From NCBI GenBank assembly GCA_029210325.1, contig JARGPU010000001.1, positions 1,188,126-1,252,125 of the forward strand: a DNA stretch of 64,000 bases, in the 5' to 3' direction. The position numbers and the translations under genes are program-made. Position 1 is the stretch's first letter. Each line of letters starts with the position of its first letter. This document shows positions 37,043 through 46,573 of this stretch, piece by piece. The notes under the pieces were generated by a model. That model saw nothing but the letters and a program-made list of their open reading frames with translations, was not told the DNA's origin and searched no databases. The stretch is from Alcanivoracaceae bacterium. GTDB lineage: Bacteria; Pseudomonadota; Gammaproteobacteria; Pseudomonadales; Alcanivoracaceae.

Positions 37043-39139
37043 ATGAGGTTTCTTGCGCGGCTTCCGCTATTGTTACTGGTACTGATAAGCGCCGCTTGTG
37101 ATCAGTCGCCGCAGTCATCTGAAGCAGCTGCCAAGCGCAATATGCAGCATCCATATATCGAAACCGGAGACCTGCCCGCATTGCGTGAGCGCGCTGTGGT
37201 GCGCTTGCTTGCACCTAAATTTGATCAGGATCCGTCACTGCCCCGCGACGGTTTGCCTCTGGCAAGTTACCGTGAAACTGCCGAAGCTTTTGTACGCTCC
37301 CTTGGCCTAACGCCGCAGTGGATTGTGGTTGATGACCTTGATGCGTTATCGCAGGCAGTGCTGGATGGTCGTGGTGATCTTATTGTTACCAATTTGACCC
37401 GCACCGATAGTCGTGACGACTTACTGGCATTTAGTGTTCCATTGGCCATCGTCGATGAAGTGCTGATTTTACCGCAAGGTTCAACTGCACAGACGCTTGA
37501 AGATATTGGTGACTTGTCGATTGCTGTGCCCGCGGGCACAGCCTGGCAGGAGACTGTGCAGCAGCTTGCCGCGCGCTATCCGCACATCAGCCTGCAGACA
37601 GAGCCCGGCGTGAGCACCGACTGGGCAATGCTGGACGGCGTTGCCAATGGCACCTATCAGGCCACCATGATGGATAGTGATATTGCCAGCGCACTGGTTC
37701 CCATGGTTTCCGGAGTGCGTATCGGCCCAACCGTGACTCAGGGGCGGGAAATCGGCTGGGCCATGCGCCCGGACAATGAACAGCTGCAGCGCTCTTTGAA
37801 TGAATACCTCACTGCCCAGCGTGTGATTACTTCCCGTCGCGTAATCCAGTCACGGGATTTCCCAGCAATTGAAAAGGCTGGCGTGCTGAGAGTGATTACT
37901 TCCAACAATCCGGCCAGCTACTTTCTTTGGCGTGGCGAGCTAATGGGGTTTGATTATGATCTGATTCGTGAGTTTGCCCGTCAGCGTGGGCTGCGCGTTA
38001 GCATCATTGTCCGCGACGGTCAGGAGTCCATGTATAAGGCGCTGTCAGAGGGCTATGGTGATGTGGTCGCTGCAGCGGTCACACGCACGGATGAGCGAGA
38101 AGACCGAGGCTGGCAGTTTAGTCGTCGCTATTTGCTGGTCACGGAACAGTTCGTTGGGGCTGAAGGCAGCGATCCTCTGGCGGATGTGTCTGGTTTGGCG
38201 GGCAAGGTCGTTGCGGTTAACCCGGAGCATAGCTACTACCAGACCCTTCTGCAGCTACAACAACAGGGTGTTAACCTGAAGATAGCCATGGTTGCCAATG
38301 CTACTTCCGAAATGCTGATGGATGCGGTGGCTGAAGAGGAATATGACCTGACATTGGTCGATAGCCATCTGGTGGCCATGGAGACTACTTTTCGTGACGA
38401 CCTCGCAGTGGTGCTTGATCTGGCTGAGGAAAAGGAAATCGGCTGGGTGCTAAGGCAGGATCAGCCGAAACTACTGGCGGAACTGAATCAGTTTATCCGT
38501 AAGCATTATCGGGGCGTTTTCTACAACGTCACCTGGAAAAAGTACTTTGCCGAACCGAAGTTTATCAGCCAGTACCGAGCCCAGCGTGTGGAGCCCGGTG
38601 AGCCTATCTCGCCATGGGATGATTTACTGCGCCAGTACAGTACCGAGCAGATCCGGGATTGGCGCTTGCTGGTGTCACAGATGTATCAGGAAAGCCGCTT
38701 TGACCCCAAAGCAAAATCCCATGCAGGAGCAATGGGGCTGATGCAGGTCATGCCGAGAACGGCTGCGCAGTTTGGTTACAGCGATTTGTATGACCCGCAA
38801 GATAACATCGCCGCCAGTATGGCGTTTATCCAATGGCTGGGAGATCGCTTCCCGGCGTCTTTGCCGCTAGAGGAGCGGATCTACTTTAGTCTTGCTGCCT
38901 ACAACGCCGGCCATGCCCATGTGCATGACGCTCGCCGGCTGGCGCGGAGGCTTGGTAAAGACCCAAATAAATGGTTTGGCAACGTCGAAGAGGCCATGCT
39001 GCTGCTATCGCGGCCGGAGTACTACCGACAGGCTCGGTTTGGCTATGTTCGCGGCAGCGAGCCGGTCAACTATGTTCGGGAAATTCGCGAGCGTTATATT
39101 GGCTATCTGAATGCAAAAGCAGGGGAGAAGGTAGATTGA
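37043..39139 (+). CDS. MltF-type lytic transglycosylase with two substrate-binding domains
   Basis: 698 residues, against about 480-520 for MltF. A lipobox (LISAAC, Cys19) marks an outer-membrane lipoprotein. Two SBP_bac_3-like domains follow: about 45-265 (ALRERAVVRLL...) and about 270-500 (FPAIEKAGVLRVITSNNPASYF). The C-terminal SLT domain (about 530-680) has the catalytic Glu in MYQESRFDPKAKS, then GAMGLMQVMP and YNAGHAHV. It cleaves peptidoglycan glycan strands. AAGGAGG precedes ATG 37043, preferred over an ATG 36 bases upstream. Confidence 0.9.
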   Translation: MRFLARLPLLLLVLISAACDQSPQSSEAAAKRNMQHPYIETGDLPALRERAVVRLLAPKFDQDPSLPRDGLPLASYRETAEAFVRSLGLTPQWIVVDDLDALSQAVLDGRGDLIVTNLTRTDSRDDLLAFSVPLAIVDEVLILPQGSTAQTLEDIGDLSIAVPAGTAWQETVQQLAARYPHISLQTEPGVSTDWAMLDGVANGTYQATMMDSDIASALVPMVSGVRIGPTVTQGREIGWAMRPDNEQLQRSLNEYLTAQRVITSRRVIQSRDFPAIEKAGVLRVITSNNPASYFLWRGELMGFDYDLIREFARQRGLRVSIIVRDGQESMYKALSEGYGDVVAAAVTRTDEREDRGWQFSRRYLLVTEQFVGAEGSDPLADVSGLAGKVVAVNPEHSYYQTLLQLQQQGVNLKIAMVANATSEMLMDAVAEEEYDLTLVDSHLVAMETTFRDDLAVVLDLAEEKEIGWVLRQDQPKLLAELNQFIRKHYRGVFYNVTWKKYFAEPKFISQYRAQRVEPGEPISPWDDLLRQYSTEQIRDWRLLVSQMYQESRFDPKAKSHAGAMGLMQVMPRTAAQFGYSDLYDPQDNIAASMAFIQWLGDRFPASLPLEERIYFSLAAYNAGHAHVHDARRLARRLGKDPNKWFGNVEEAMLLLSRPEYYRQARFGYVRGSEPVNYVREIRERYIGYLNAKAGEKVD

Positions 39140-39302
39140 TTTAGATGCCTGGCTTGCTGTGGTTGTATTTCGGCGACAACAAATCCTGGCGTCTCGATTG
39201 CGTAGTAGATCTCCGGGTTGTGGCCCTCTGAGGGGGGGTGAATCGCCACCAGTTTGCTAGACACCTCTCAGGCATACATGGATATGGCAGATCGCAATCT
39301 GG

Positions 39303-39860
39303 TCACCAGCTCATTTCGAATACCGTAGCTGGTGCACCTTCCCAGGACTTTTCGATGATCTCCGAGCGCACCTCTTTTTCTATCACCATCTCAAGGGTGC
39401 GTTCGATCCAGCCAAGGCCAACGAGATACCATTCCTTAAAATCCGGGTCGAAGTCATGAAAGCTGATCCGAATCTTGTTATCCGCCAACATCTCGCTGTG
39501 GAGAGTGACGGAGTTATAGACCGTATTGCCAATCACCCTGAAGGAATCCATGGCGCCTTCGGCAGTGCTTTTGTTAAATACAGTGCGATAGATAGAGCTC
39601 ATGGTCTCTTCGCCCGCTTTTCTGCCAAATAGACGCATGATTTCCGGGCTGGACTGAGCGTTCACCTGGCAAACAGCCTGAAAGCAGCTCTTGTAGGGCT
39701 CAAACGGATACCACTTTGCCGCCAGTATCCGCTCCTCGATGAGTCCCTTGGCTTCATCCGTGAGGAGCGCTTCCAGCCTTCCGCTGGTGTCCGCCTTGAT
39801 CGCTTTGACGAAGCCCACCAGCATGCTGCCTTTAACCTGCGACACTTTAGTTTCAGACAT
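39303..39860 (-). CDS. Protein of unknown function, possibly DUF2378-like
   Basis: 185 residues, soluble, alpha/beta. It opens KVSQVKGSMLVGFVKAIKAD and contains FKEWYLVGLGWIERTLEMV. The arrangement reminds me of the DUF2378/heme-NO-binding-like helical fold seen in many-celled deltaproteobacteria, but this is a weak memory-based impression. AGGAGTGGT lies directly before the ATG at 39860. It stands alone between the MltF gene (convergent) and the M19 dipeptidase. Confidence 0.55.
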   Translation of the reverse strand: MSETKVSQVKGSMLVGFVKAIKADTSGRLEALLTDEAKGLIEERILAAKWYPFEPYKSCFQAVCQVNAQSSPEIMRLFGRKAGEETMSSIYRTVFNKSTAEGAMDSFRVIGNTVYNSVTLHSEMLADNKIRISFHDFDPDFKEWYLVGLGWIERTLEMVIEKEVRSEIIEKSWEGAPATVFEMSW

Positions 39861-39912
39861 ACCACTCCTGCTTGTCGGTCTCTTTAATGTCTGTTTCTGC
39901 TGTGGCCCGCCG

Positions 39913-42039
39913 TTAAAGCGGGTTCACATGCTGAGTAGTATTATTGCTTTCAGCCCGCTCCCACATCTGCAGGTATCCTTCCGCGGAGTTCATGATGCCC
40001 TCATAGATGCGCCGATCGGTACGCTGGCGGATATCCTCAATCAGGTCGGCTAGCAGGCCATAATGTGCCATGCCTTCATTGTTGAGGTCGAAGGTGCGGT
40101 TGCCTGATTTCTGCCGGTCAAATGTCAGGCCAAACTCGGTGGTAAACGGATAGACCAGCGGATTTCCGTTAATGTTTCTAACCCCTGGCTGTCCAGAAAG
40201 GCCGGATGTATCCGTGCCGATGCCCATCGCTGGCAGGTAAGGAGTTTGCTCCACAGCGTCCAGGTAGCTGGGGAACTGGTCTCTGGCGCCATCGGCGTTC
40301 TTCATGTAGTGGGCAGCAAAGCCACCGGCGTTAAGCATGCGCTTGAAGTTACGATGCAATGCCCCGTTCTTGGCACCATGCATAAAGCTGTGTGAGCTGA
40401 CCACGCCGCTGTAATCGCGTGCTTCAACAATGTCCATCACCTGGGATATCGCATCGGCACTGAGGTGATCCAGATCGATGATCATGTTCATGTCGATCAT
40501 GCGGTTGACCAGATACACGCCAAACGGAGTTAGTGCTCGAGTGTTGCAGTGATCATCATGGTCGTCATAACTTGGCGCCGCGCCTACCTGGGTCAGCAGA
40601 TCATTGATTACCGGCACTTCGCCGATCACCGGCAGGCCGGAGTCCATTGCCTTGCCGCGGGTGTGCTCGTCGCAGCGTTCGGTTTCGAAGTAATGGCCGG
40701 TTGCCAGAGCCTGGCCGAGATTCACGAATCCGTTCTCGACCTTGCCGCCACTGAACTGGTTGTCGGATTTATGCGCCGGGAAGATGGCGCGTATACCCAG
40801 CTGGTAAAGCTCGTTCAGGCCCTGCTCGATCTTGCCGATGTCGCAGTAATCCTTGATGCCGCAGTTCAGTGTTTCTGACGCTTCCACGCCCATCACCACT
40901 GCCAGTTTACCGTCGGCAATCACCTGCCGTGCCTGTGCCGGCGACGTTACCACGCGGAAGAATCCTTTGCCCGGGCCGCCGTACTGCGCATCAATGTAAT
41001 CCTGCATTTCATAGATACGCTTTGCCTGCAGGCGAATGCTGGTCATGGTGTCGCAGCTGTTTTTTGGCAGCCAGCCGGCCGGGTTGATGGTCGATTGTGC
41101 CAGACACAGCACCTGATTCTCGACCAGCAGGGTGACGTTCATGCGCATGCCGGACAGCCAGGCCCGCTCGATCCACTTGTAGTAGTAACCGGTATGGGTT
41201 TTCTGCCGGGCATTCGGCCAGAACGGAAAATCCGGCCAGCCACGGGTGTCATAGCGGAAGGTGGGATCGCCGTATTCGAGCAGATTGCCGATCAGGTCCA
41301 GCGAGCCATTCGGGCCATGGTTGCGAGCACTGTCATCCAGCGCCCATGGCACGCCGTACTTGTGAAATGGGGCGCCATGCATCACCCGACCACCCATAAA
41401 TTCATAGGAGGTTATATGGGTGTGTGCATCAACATAGCCACGAACTTCGTCATTGACGTTGCCTTTCAGTGCCGCGATGTTTCCGCGCACATTGGTTGTG
41501 ATTTCCGGATAAGGTTTGCAGTCGCTACGTGCCACTAAATCAAAGTGATGTTCAATGCGTGGTTCCCATGTGTAGTAAGTGAACCAGCCAAATTTGCGCT
41601 TAACTTTTTTCATGTACTCGTACTGAACTGGCGCAAGAGTCAGGCGGTTGTTCAGCTTGAAGCGGAAGGAGTTGCTGCCGGTCTGCTGGGCGCTAATGCG
41701 CCACTCGGCAGCCAGACTTGGCTGCGGAAATGGCGACTCTACTAGAGGCGTCACACTGGACAGATAACGTCCGGAGCGGTCAGTGAGAAGGAACTCCCCC
41801 AGCGTGGTTGGTTTGACAAAGAATTTCTCTGCCTGATTAATGTCGCCAGTGCTGAAGCTGAACACATTCAGGTTATTTCTCAGGTACTTTCCGGTGCCCG
41901 GAGATTTGATCGCCACGCATTGCTGCGCCAGCCTATAAACGGCATCCTCTGTGACGCCTGCAGTTGATGCCATCGAAAGAGGCAGTGCAAGTAATGCAAT
42001 CAATATCGCCAGTGGCGAGCGTGCGGCGCGAGTCAGCAT
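39913..42039 (-). CDS. Secreted M19 (membrane dipeptidase) family protein
   Basis: 708 residues, much longer than the roughly 350-400 of a single M19 domain. A signal peptide (LIALLALPLSMAST) is followed by a small beta-rich region (about 30-105, CVAIKSPGTGKYLRNNLNVF and RSGRYLSS) that resembles a beta-trefoil or ricin-type carbohydrate domain. The metal-dependent hydrolase barrel starts at GYVDAHTHITSYEF (zinc ligands H-x-H) and includes IDLDHLSADAI and SSHSFMHG. It probably hydrolyses dipeptides or related amides in the periplasm. Start ATG 42039 follows a GGGGA. Confidence 0.85.
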   Translation of the reverse strand: MLTRAARSPLAILIALLALPLSMASTAGVTEDAVYRLAQQCVAIKSPGTGKYLRNNLNVFSFSTGDINQAEKFFVKPTTLGEFLLTDRSGRYLSSVTPLVESPFPQPSLAAEWRISAQQTGSNSFRFKLNNRLTLAPVQYEYMKKVKRKFGWFTYYTWEPRIEHHFDLVARSDCKPYPEITTNVRGNIAALKGNVNDEVRGYVDAHTHITSYEFMGGRVMHGAPFHKYGVPWALDDSARNHGPNGSLDLIGNLLEYGDPTFRYDTRGWPDFPFWPNARQKTHTGYYYKWIERAWLSGMRMNVTLLVENQVLCLAQSTINPAGWLPKNSCDTMTSIRLQAKRIYEMQDYIDAQYGGPGKGFFRVVTSPAQARQVIADGKLAVVMGVEASETLNCGIKDYCDIGKIEQGLNELYQLGIRAIFPAHKSDNQFSGGKVENGFVNLGQALATGHYFETERCDEHTRGKAMDSGLPVIGEVPVINDLLTQVGAAPSYDDHDDHCNTRALTPFGVYLVNRMIDMNMIIDLDHLSADAISQVMDIVEARDYSGVVSSHSFMHGAKNGALHRNFKRMLNAGGFAAHYMKNADGARDQFPSYLDAVEQTPYLPAMGIGTDTSGLSGQPGVRNINGNPLVYPFTTEFGLTFDRQKSGNRTFDLNNEGMAHYGLLADLIEDIRQRTDRRIYEGIMNSAEGYLQMWERAESNNTTQHVNPL

Positions 42040-42310
42040 GGTATTCCCCGGTTTATTGTTCGTATTCCGTTAATTGTTCAGGCGGGGCCGATGTTACGGC
42101 TTGGGGGGGCACAATTTTCGCCATCCGCTATTCAATACCGGACAGATGCACCAGGTGTATCGGCGGTTACGCTTACGCCTGCCCCCCGGCTTAGTCCCAT
42201 TGCCTGAGACCATCGTCCCAGGTCGGTGTGGCAAAGGTGTGCGGTATGCCGGCGCAAGTGGTGTTCAATGGCCGTTGGGTGAGGATATGGAGCAGTAGTT
42301 TTCTTTGGTA
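42040..42310. other. Intergenic region upstream of the M19 dipeptidase gene
   Basis: About 270 bases containing no convincing gene. A plus-strand frame of 70-75 codons can be read, but it has Arg/Pro-rich composition, no ribosome site and covers the dipeptidase promoter region, so I treat it as noise. Confidence 0.5.
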
Positions 42311-42311
42311 A

Positions 42312-42345
42312 TAAAAAAAGGCCACCGAGAAGAGGTGGCCTTTTT
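42312..42345. terminator. Terminator of gltA (bidirectional)
   Basis: GGCCACC-GAGAAGA-GGTGGCC is flanked by A-run and T-run arms, so it can stop transcription from either side. It lies 20 bases past the gltA stop on the minus strand. Confidence 0.9.
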
Positions 42346-42364
42346 CTGCTTTGGTTTTTTCTGA

Positions 42365-43651
42365 TTACTTGCGTTCGTTCACCGGTGTGAACTTGCGCTC
42401 GTCATAGCCAGTGTACAGTTGGCGTGGACGGCCAATCTTGTACGGGTTAGAGATCATCTCGTTCCAGTGGGCAATCCAGCCCACGGTGCGGGACAGGGCA
42501 AAGATTACCGTGAACATGGAAGTGGGGATGCCCATCGCTTTCAGGATGATGCCGGAGTAGAAGTCGACGTTCGGGAACAGCTTCTTCTCCTTGAAGTACG
42601 GATCTGACAGGGCGATTTCTTCCAGCTTCATCGCCAGCTCCAGCTGCGGATCATGGATGCCGAGCTCGTTCAGTACTTCGTGGCAGGACTCACGCATTAC
42701 AGAAGCGCGCGGATCGTAGTTCTTGTAAACGCGGTGGCCGAAGCCCATCAGCTTGAACGGATCGTTCTTGTCCTTGGCTTTCGCGATGTAGGCGTCGATG
42801 TTGGACACGTCGCCGATCTGGTCAAGCATGTTCAGCACGGCTTCATTGGCGCCACCATGTGCCGGGCCCCACAGCGCGGAAATACCCGCAGCGATACAGG
42901 CGAACGGGTTGGCACCGGAGGAGCCTGCCAGACGCACAGTCGAGGTGGAGGCATTCTGTTCGTGATCCGCATGCAGGATGAAGATGCGGTCCATGGCCTT
43001 AGCCAGTACCGGGCTGATCTTCGACTCCTCGCACGGGGTGCCGAACATCATGTGCAGGAAGTTTTCCGAGTAGCTCAGGTCATTGCGCGGATACATGAAT
43101 GGCTGGCCAGCGGAATACTTGTAGCACATTGCAGCGATGGTCGGCATTTTCGCGATCAAGCGATAGGCAGTTACTTCGCGGTGCGTCGGGTTCTTGATAT
43201 CGGTGGAGTCGTGATAAAACGCCGACAGCGCACCAACCACGCCACACATCACCGCCATTGGGTGTGCGTCACGGCGGAAGCCACGGTAGAAGAACTGCAG
43301 CTGCTCATGAACCATGGTGTGGTTTTTTACCGTGCTGACGAAGGACTCCTTCTGCTCAGCGGTGGGCAGCTCTCCGAACAGCAGCAGATAGCAGACTTCC
43401 AGGTAATCGGATTTGTTGGCTAGCTCTTCGATAGAGTAGCCGCGGTGTAGCAGCTGTCCTTTCTCGCCATCAATATAGGTGATCTTCGACTCGCAGGAGG
43501 CGGTGGAGGTAAAGCCCGGGTCAAAAGTGAACAGGCCCTTGCTGGTCAGGCTGGCCACATCAATCACGTCCTGACCGATGGTCGGCGTGTAGATTGGCAG
43601 GCTGATATCGTCGTGGCCCTCTACCTTGAGGATGGCGTTCTTCTCGGTCAT
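42365..43651 (-). CDS. gltA: Citrate synthase, type II (GltA)
   Basis: 428 residues, the length of the hexameric NADH-sensitive gammaproteobacterial enzyme. An N-terminal beta-domain ([16 protein letters not shown]) precedes the catalytic core, with the active-site His in [11 protein letters not shown], a second His in [14 protein letters not shown] and Asp in NVDFYSG. It condenses oxaloacetate and acetyl-CoA to citrate. AAGGAG lies 10 bases before ATG 43651; a 35-codon upstream extension is not credible. It is divergent from sdhCDAB, sharing a 382-base control region. Confidence 0.97.
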   Translation of the reverse strand: MTEKNAILKVEGHDDISLPIYTPTIGQDVIDVASLTSKGLFTFDPGFTSTASCESKITYIDGEKGQLLHRGYSIEELANKSDYLEVCYLLLFGELPTAEQKESFVSTVKNHTMVHEQLQFFYRGFRRDAHPMAVMCGVVGALSAFYHDSTDIKNPTHREVTAYRLIAKMPTIAAMCYKYSAGQPFMYPRNDLSYSENFLHMMFGTPCEESKISPVLAKAMDRIFILHADHEQNASTSTVRLAGSSGANPFACIAAGISALWGPAHGGANEAVLNMLDQIGDVSNIDAYIAKAKDKNDPFKLMGFGHRVYKNYDPRASVMRESCHEVLNELGIHDPQLELAMKLEEIALSDPYFKEKKLFPNVDFYSGIILKAMGIPTSMFTVIFALSRTVGWIAHWNEMISNPYKIGRPRQLYTGYDERKFTPVNERK

Positions 43652-44033
43652 GGATGTTCTCCTTCGCAGGCGGAGTGGCGGCCGGACGTAAATGGCAGGG
43701 ATATGATTGGCTCGCCGAGGCTGGGCGAAATTAAAGTTTTGACACATCTTTGTCAACGAAACGGGTATTTTTCACAGTTTCATAAATGTGCAAGGTAAAC
43801 AGCATGTTACGTCGGAAAATCTGTGACCTGAGGGTCGCGTGAAATTGGCCCTTTGAAAACAGTATGTTGGCGGTTTTTTTCCGCTCAGGTTGTTTGTTTT
43901 CGATGGACACAGGGCTATACTTGCGCCCCGCTACGCACCGGGGCACCCCCGATGAGTGGTAACGGATTCCGTCCAGTGCTGTTTTTTCGCACGTTCCCGA
44001 CAACCGCTCCTTCCACAGGAGCCTGGCATAGTG
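43652..44033. promoter_or_regulatory. Shared control region of gltA and sdhCDAB
   Basis: This 382-base region holds divergent promoters. For gltA (minus) I see TTGACA (43756-43751), a 17-base spacer and TAATTT (43733-43728). For sdhC (plus) TTGTTT (43894-43899), 16 bases, then TATACT (43916-43921). A palindrome TTGACA-CATCTT-TGTCAA (43739-43756) overlaps the gltA -35, a possible repressor site. No gene is present. Confidence 0.55.
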
Positions 44034-44417
44034 ATGGCTAACGTGAACGACAAGCGTCCCGTAAATCTCGATCTGACTACGATCAAGTTCCCGGTTCCCG
44101 CCCTGGCCTCCATCACCCACCGTGTTGCCGGTGTCGCCCTGTTTGTGGCGATTCCGATTTTGCTGTGGCTGTTGGACCGCTCTTTGGCATCTCCGGAAAG
44201 CTTTGTGCAAACCAAAGAATTGCTGACAGCGCCCCTCGCTAAATTTGTGATCTGGGCGATTCTGGCGGCTGTGCTGTATCACCTGGTGGCTGGTATCAAG
44301 CACCTGATTATGGATTGGGGCATCGGTGAAACTCTGGAAGGGGGCCGTCGCGGTGCCATTCTCAGTTTTGCTATTGCTGCGGTACTGATCATTCTTGCGG
44401 GGGTCTGGGTATGGTAA
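44034..44417 (+). CDS. sdhC: Succinate dehydrogenase cytochrome b556 subunit
   Basis: 127 residues with three membrane helices. RPVNLDLTTIKFPVPALASITHRVAG is the SdhC signature with the quinone-site Ser/Arg, and the heme-b His lies in LYHLVAGIKHLIMD. With SdhD it anchors complex II and passes electrons to ubiquinone. ATG 44034 is preceded by an AGGAG 12 bases away and by an in-frame GTG at 44031; the true start may be either. First gene of sdhCDAB; overlaps sdhD by seven bases. Confidence 0.93.
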   Translation: MANVNDKRPVNLDLTTIKFPVPALASITHRVAGVALFVAIPILLWLLDRSLASPESFVQTKELLTAPLAKFVIWAILAAVLYHLVAGIKHLIMDWGIGETLEGGRRGAILSFAIAAVLIILAGVWVW

Positions 44418-44782
44418 CCAGCGTTACAAGTCTGGGTCGTAATGGCCTGTCAGACTGGTTGGTACAGCGTGTTAGTGCTGTCCTTCTGGCTGTTTATACA
44501 GTGGTCGTGCTGGGCTGGCTGATCGCTCAGGGCGAGGTTACCTATGAGGCCTGGTCCGGCTTTATGGGGTGTCTGGTGATGCAGATCGCCAATACTTTTA
44601 TGATCGTCGCTGTTGGCGCCCATGCATGGGTCGGCCTGTGGACCGTGACCACCGATTACCTGACCACTCGTCAGATTGGTGCTGCGGGTACCGTGGTCCG
44701 GTTGATTGCTCAGCTCGTTATCGCGTTGTTGACCCTGGTTTACGTACTCTGGGGTCTGGTGATTATTTGGGGAGGCGTCTGA
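44411..44782 (+). CDS. sdhD: Succinate dehydrogenase hydrophobic membrane anchor subunit
   Basis: 123 residues, three membrane helices. LVQRVSAVLLAVYTVV at the start and the heme-ligand region MIVAVGAHAWVGLWTVTTDY are typical of SdhD. It pairs with SdhC to hold SdhAB on the membrane. It lies in the overlapping sdhC-sdhD-sdhA order, three bases before sdhA. Confidence 0.93.
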   Translation: MVTSVTSLGRNGLSDWLVQRVSAVLLAVYTVVVLGWLIAQGEVTYEAWSGFMGCLVMQIANTFMIVAVGAHAWVGLWTVTTDYLTTRQIGAAGTVVRLIAQLVIALLTLVYVLWGLVIIWGGV

Positions 44783-44785
44783 TCC

Positions 44786-46561
44786 ATGAGCATTCGCACG
44801 GTAACCTTTGATGCCATCGTAGTTGGTGGCGGCGGTGCAGGCATGCGTGCCTCGCTGCAGATGGCCCAGTCCGGCTTCAAAACCGCACTGATCTCGAAAG
44901 TCTTCCCAACCCGTTCGCATACGGTGTCTGCTCAGGGCGGTATCACCTGTGCCATCGCTTCGTCTGACCCGAATGACGACTGGCGCTGGCACATGTACGA
45001 CACCGTCAAGGGTTCCGACTATATCGGTGACCAGGACGCCATCGAATATATGTGCTCGGTGGGTCCGCAGACCGTGTTTGAGCTTGAGCACATGGGTCTG
45101 CCGTTCTCGCGCACTGAAGAAGGCCGCATCTATCAGCGTCCGTTCGGTGGTCAGTCGAAGAACTATGGTGAGGGTGGTCAGGCTGCCCGTACCTGTGCAG
45201 CTGCCGACCGTACCGGTCATGCGCTGCTGCACACGCTTTATCAGCAGAACCTGAAGAACGGCACCCAGTTTTACAGCGAGTGGTATGCCGCTGAGCTGGT
45301 CACCGATGCCCGTGGCCATGCCGCCGGGGTGATCGCCATCTGCATCGAAACCGGTGAGACCGTGTTCTTCAAGGCGAAGGCCACTGTTTTTGCCACCGGT
45401 GGCGCCGGCCGTATTTATTCCTCTACTACCAATGCTCTGATCAACACCGGTGACGGTATCGGCATGGCGCTGCGCGCTGGCGTGCCGGTACAGGACATTG
45501 AGATGTGGCAGTTCCACCCCACCGGCATTGCCGGCGCAGGTACGCTGGTCACGGAAGGCTGTCGTGGTGAGGGTGGCTACCTGATCAATAAGGATGGCGA
45601 GCGCTTTATGGAGCGTTACGCCCCCAATGCCAAGGATCTCGCCGGCCGTGACGTGGTGGCCCGTTCGATGATGATGGAAATCCTCGACGGCCGTGGCTGT
45701 GGTCCGAACGGTGACTATGTTTATCTGAAGCTGGATCACCTTGGTGAAGAAGTACTGCACAGCCGCCTGCCGGGTATCTGTGAGTTGTCCAAGACCTTTG
45801 CCCATGCCGATCCGGTGAAAGAGCCGATTCCGGTGGTGCCGACCTGCCATTACATGATGGGTGGTATCCCGACCAACATTCATGGTCAGGCGTTGCGTCT
45901 GGATGGCGGTCATCAGGGCCAGGCAGAGCAAATTCCAGGTTTGTTCGCAGTGGGCGAAGTGGCTTGCGTATCTGTGCACGGTGCCAACCGTCTCGGCGGC
46001 AACTCGCTACTTGATCTGGTGGTATTCGGTCGCGCAGCGGGTCTGTATATCGAAGACGCGTTGCGTCAGGGCATGGATCAGGCCGAGCCGAACAGTGATG
46101 ACATGGATCGCGCCATGGCTCGTCTGCGTCGTTGGGACGACTCCAAGGGCGGCGAGTCAGTGGCCAGCTTGCGTAAGGAGCTGCAGAGCACCATGCAGAA
46201 TGCCTTCGGGGTATTCCGCAAGGGCGACCTGATGATTGATGGCGTCAAGAAAGTGGCGGACCTGCGTAGCCGCATTGGCGAAGCAAATCTGGGCGACAAG
46301 AGCCAGGCCTTCAATACCGCGCGGATCGAGGCGCTGGAGTTGGATAACCTGCTCGAAGTGGCAGAAGCTACTGCCATTGCCGCTGAAGGTCGTACCGAAA
46401 GCCGTGGCGCCCACAGCCGTTACGACTATCCGGATCGTGATGACGAGAACTGGCTGTGCCACTCGATTTTCGACCCGAAAACCAAGCAGCTTGGTAAGCG
46501 CGACGTTAACTTCAAGCCGAAGACCGTCGATACCTTCCAGCCGAAAGTTCGCACCTACTGA
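44786..46561 (+). CDS. sdhA: Succinate dehydrogenase flavoprotein subunit
   Basis: 591 residues. The FAD-binding [10 protein letters not shown] motif follows VTFDAIVVG; the His that carries covalent FAD is in [10 protein letters not shown]; the active-site Arg lies in [12 protein letters not shown] and the capping-domain HPTGIAGAG segment is present. It oxidises succinate to fumarate in the TCA cycle. GGAGG precedes the start at good distance. An unrelated 509-codon frame runs on the opposite strand and is a codon-bias shadow. Confidence 0.98.
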   Translation: MSIRTVTFDAIVVGGGGAGMRASLQMAQSGFKTALISKVFPTRSHTVSAQGGITCAIASSDPNDDWRWHMYDTVKGSDYIGDQDAIEYMCSVGPQTVFELEHMGLPFSRTEEGRIYQRPFGGQSKNYGEGGQAARTCAAADRTGHALLHTLYQQNLKNGTQFYSEWYAAELVTDARGHAAGVIAICIETGETVFFKAKATVFATGGAGRIYSSTTNALINTGDGIGMALRAGVPVQDIEMWQFHPTGIAGAGTLVTEGCRGEGGYLINKDGERFMERYAPNAKDLAGRDVVARSMMMEILDGRGCGPNGDYVYLKLDHLGEEVLHSRLPGICELSKTFAHADPVKEPIPVVPTCHYMMGGIPTNIHGQALRLDGGHQGQAEQIPGLFAVGEVACVSVHGANRLGGNSLLDLVVFGRAAGLYIEDALRQGMDQAEPNSDDMDRAMARLRRWDDSKGGESVASLRKELQSTMQNAFGVFRKGDLMIDGVKKVADLRSRIGEANLGDKSQAFNTARIEALELDNLLEVAEATAIAAEGRTESRGAHSRYDYPDRDDENWLCHSIFDPKTKQLGKRDVNFKPKTVDTFQPKVRTY

Positions 46562-46573
46562 CGGAGAGCCTGT

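Noticed and set aside
42074-42298. A 74-codon plus-strand frame between the M19 gene and gltA
   Set aside because: Arg/Pro-rich, no ribosome site, overlaps the promoter region of the dipeptidase.
44450-45979. A 509-codon open frame on the minus strand across sdhD and sdhA
   Set aside because: It mirrors the codon bias of sdhA, is His/Thr/Gly-rich without family features, and would be antisense to essential genes with clear homology.
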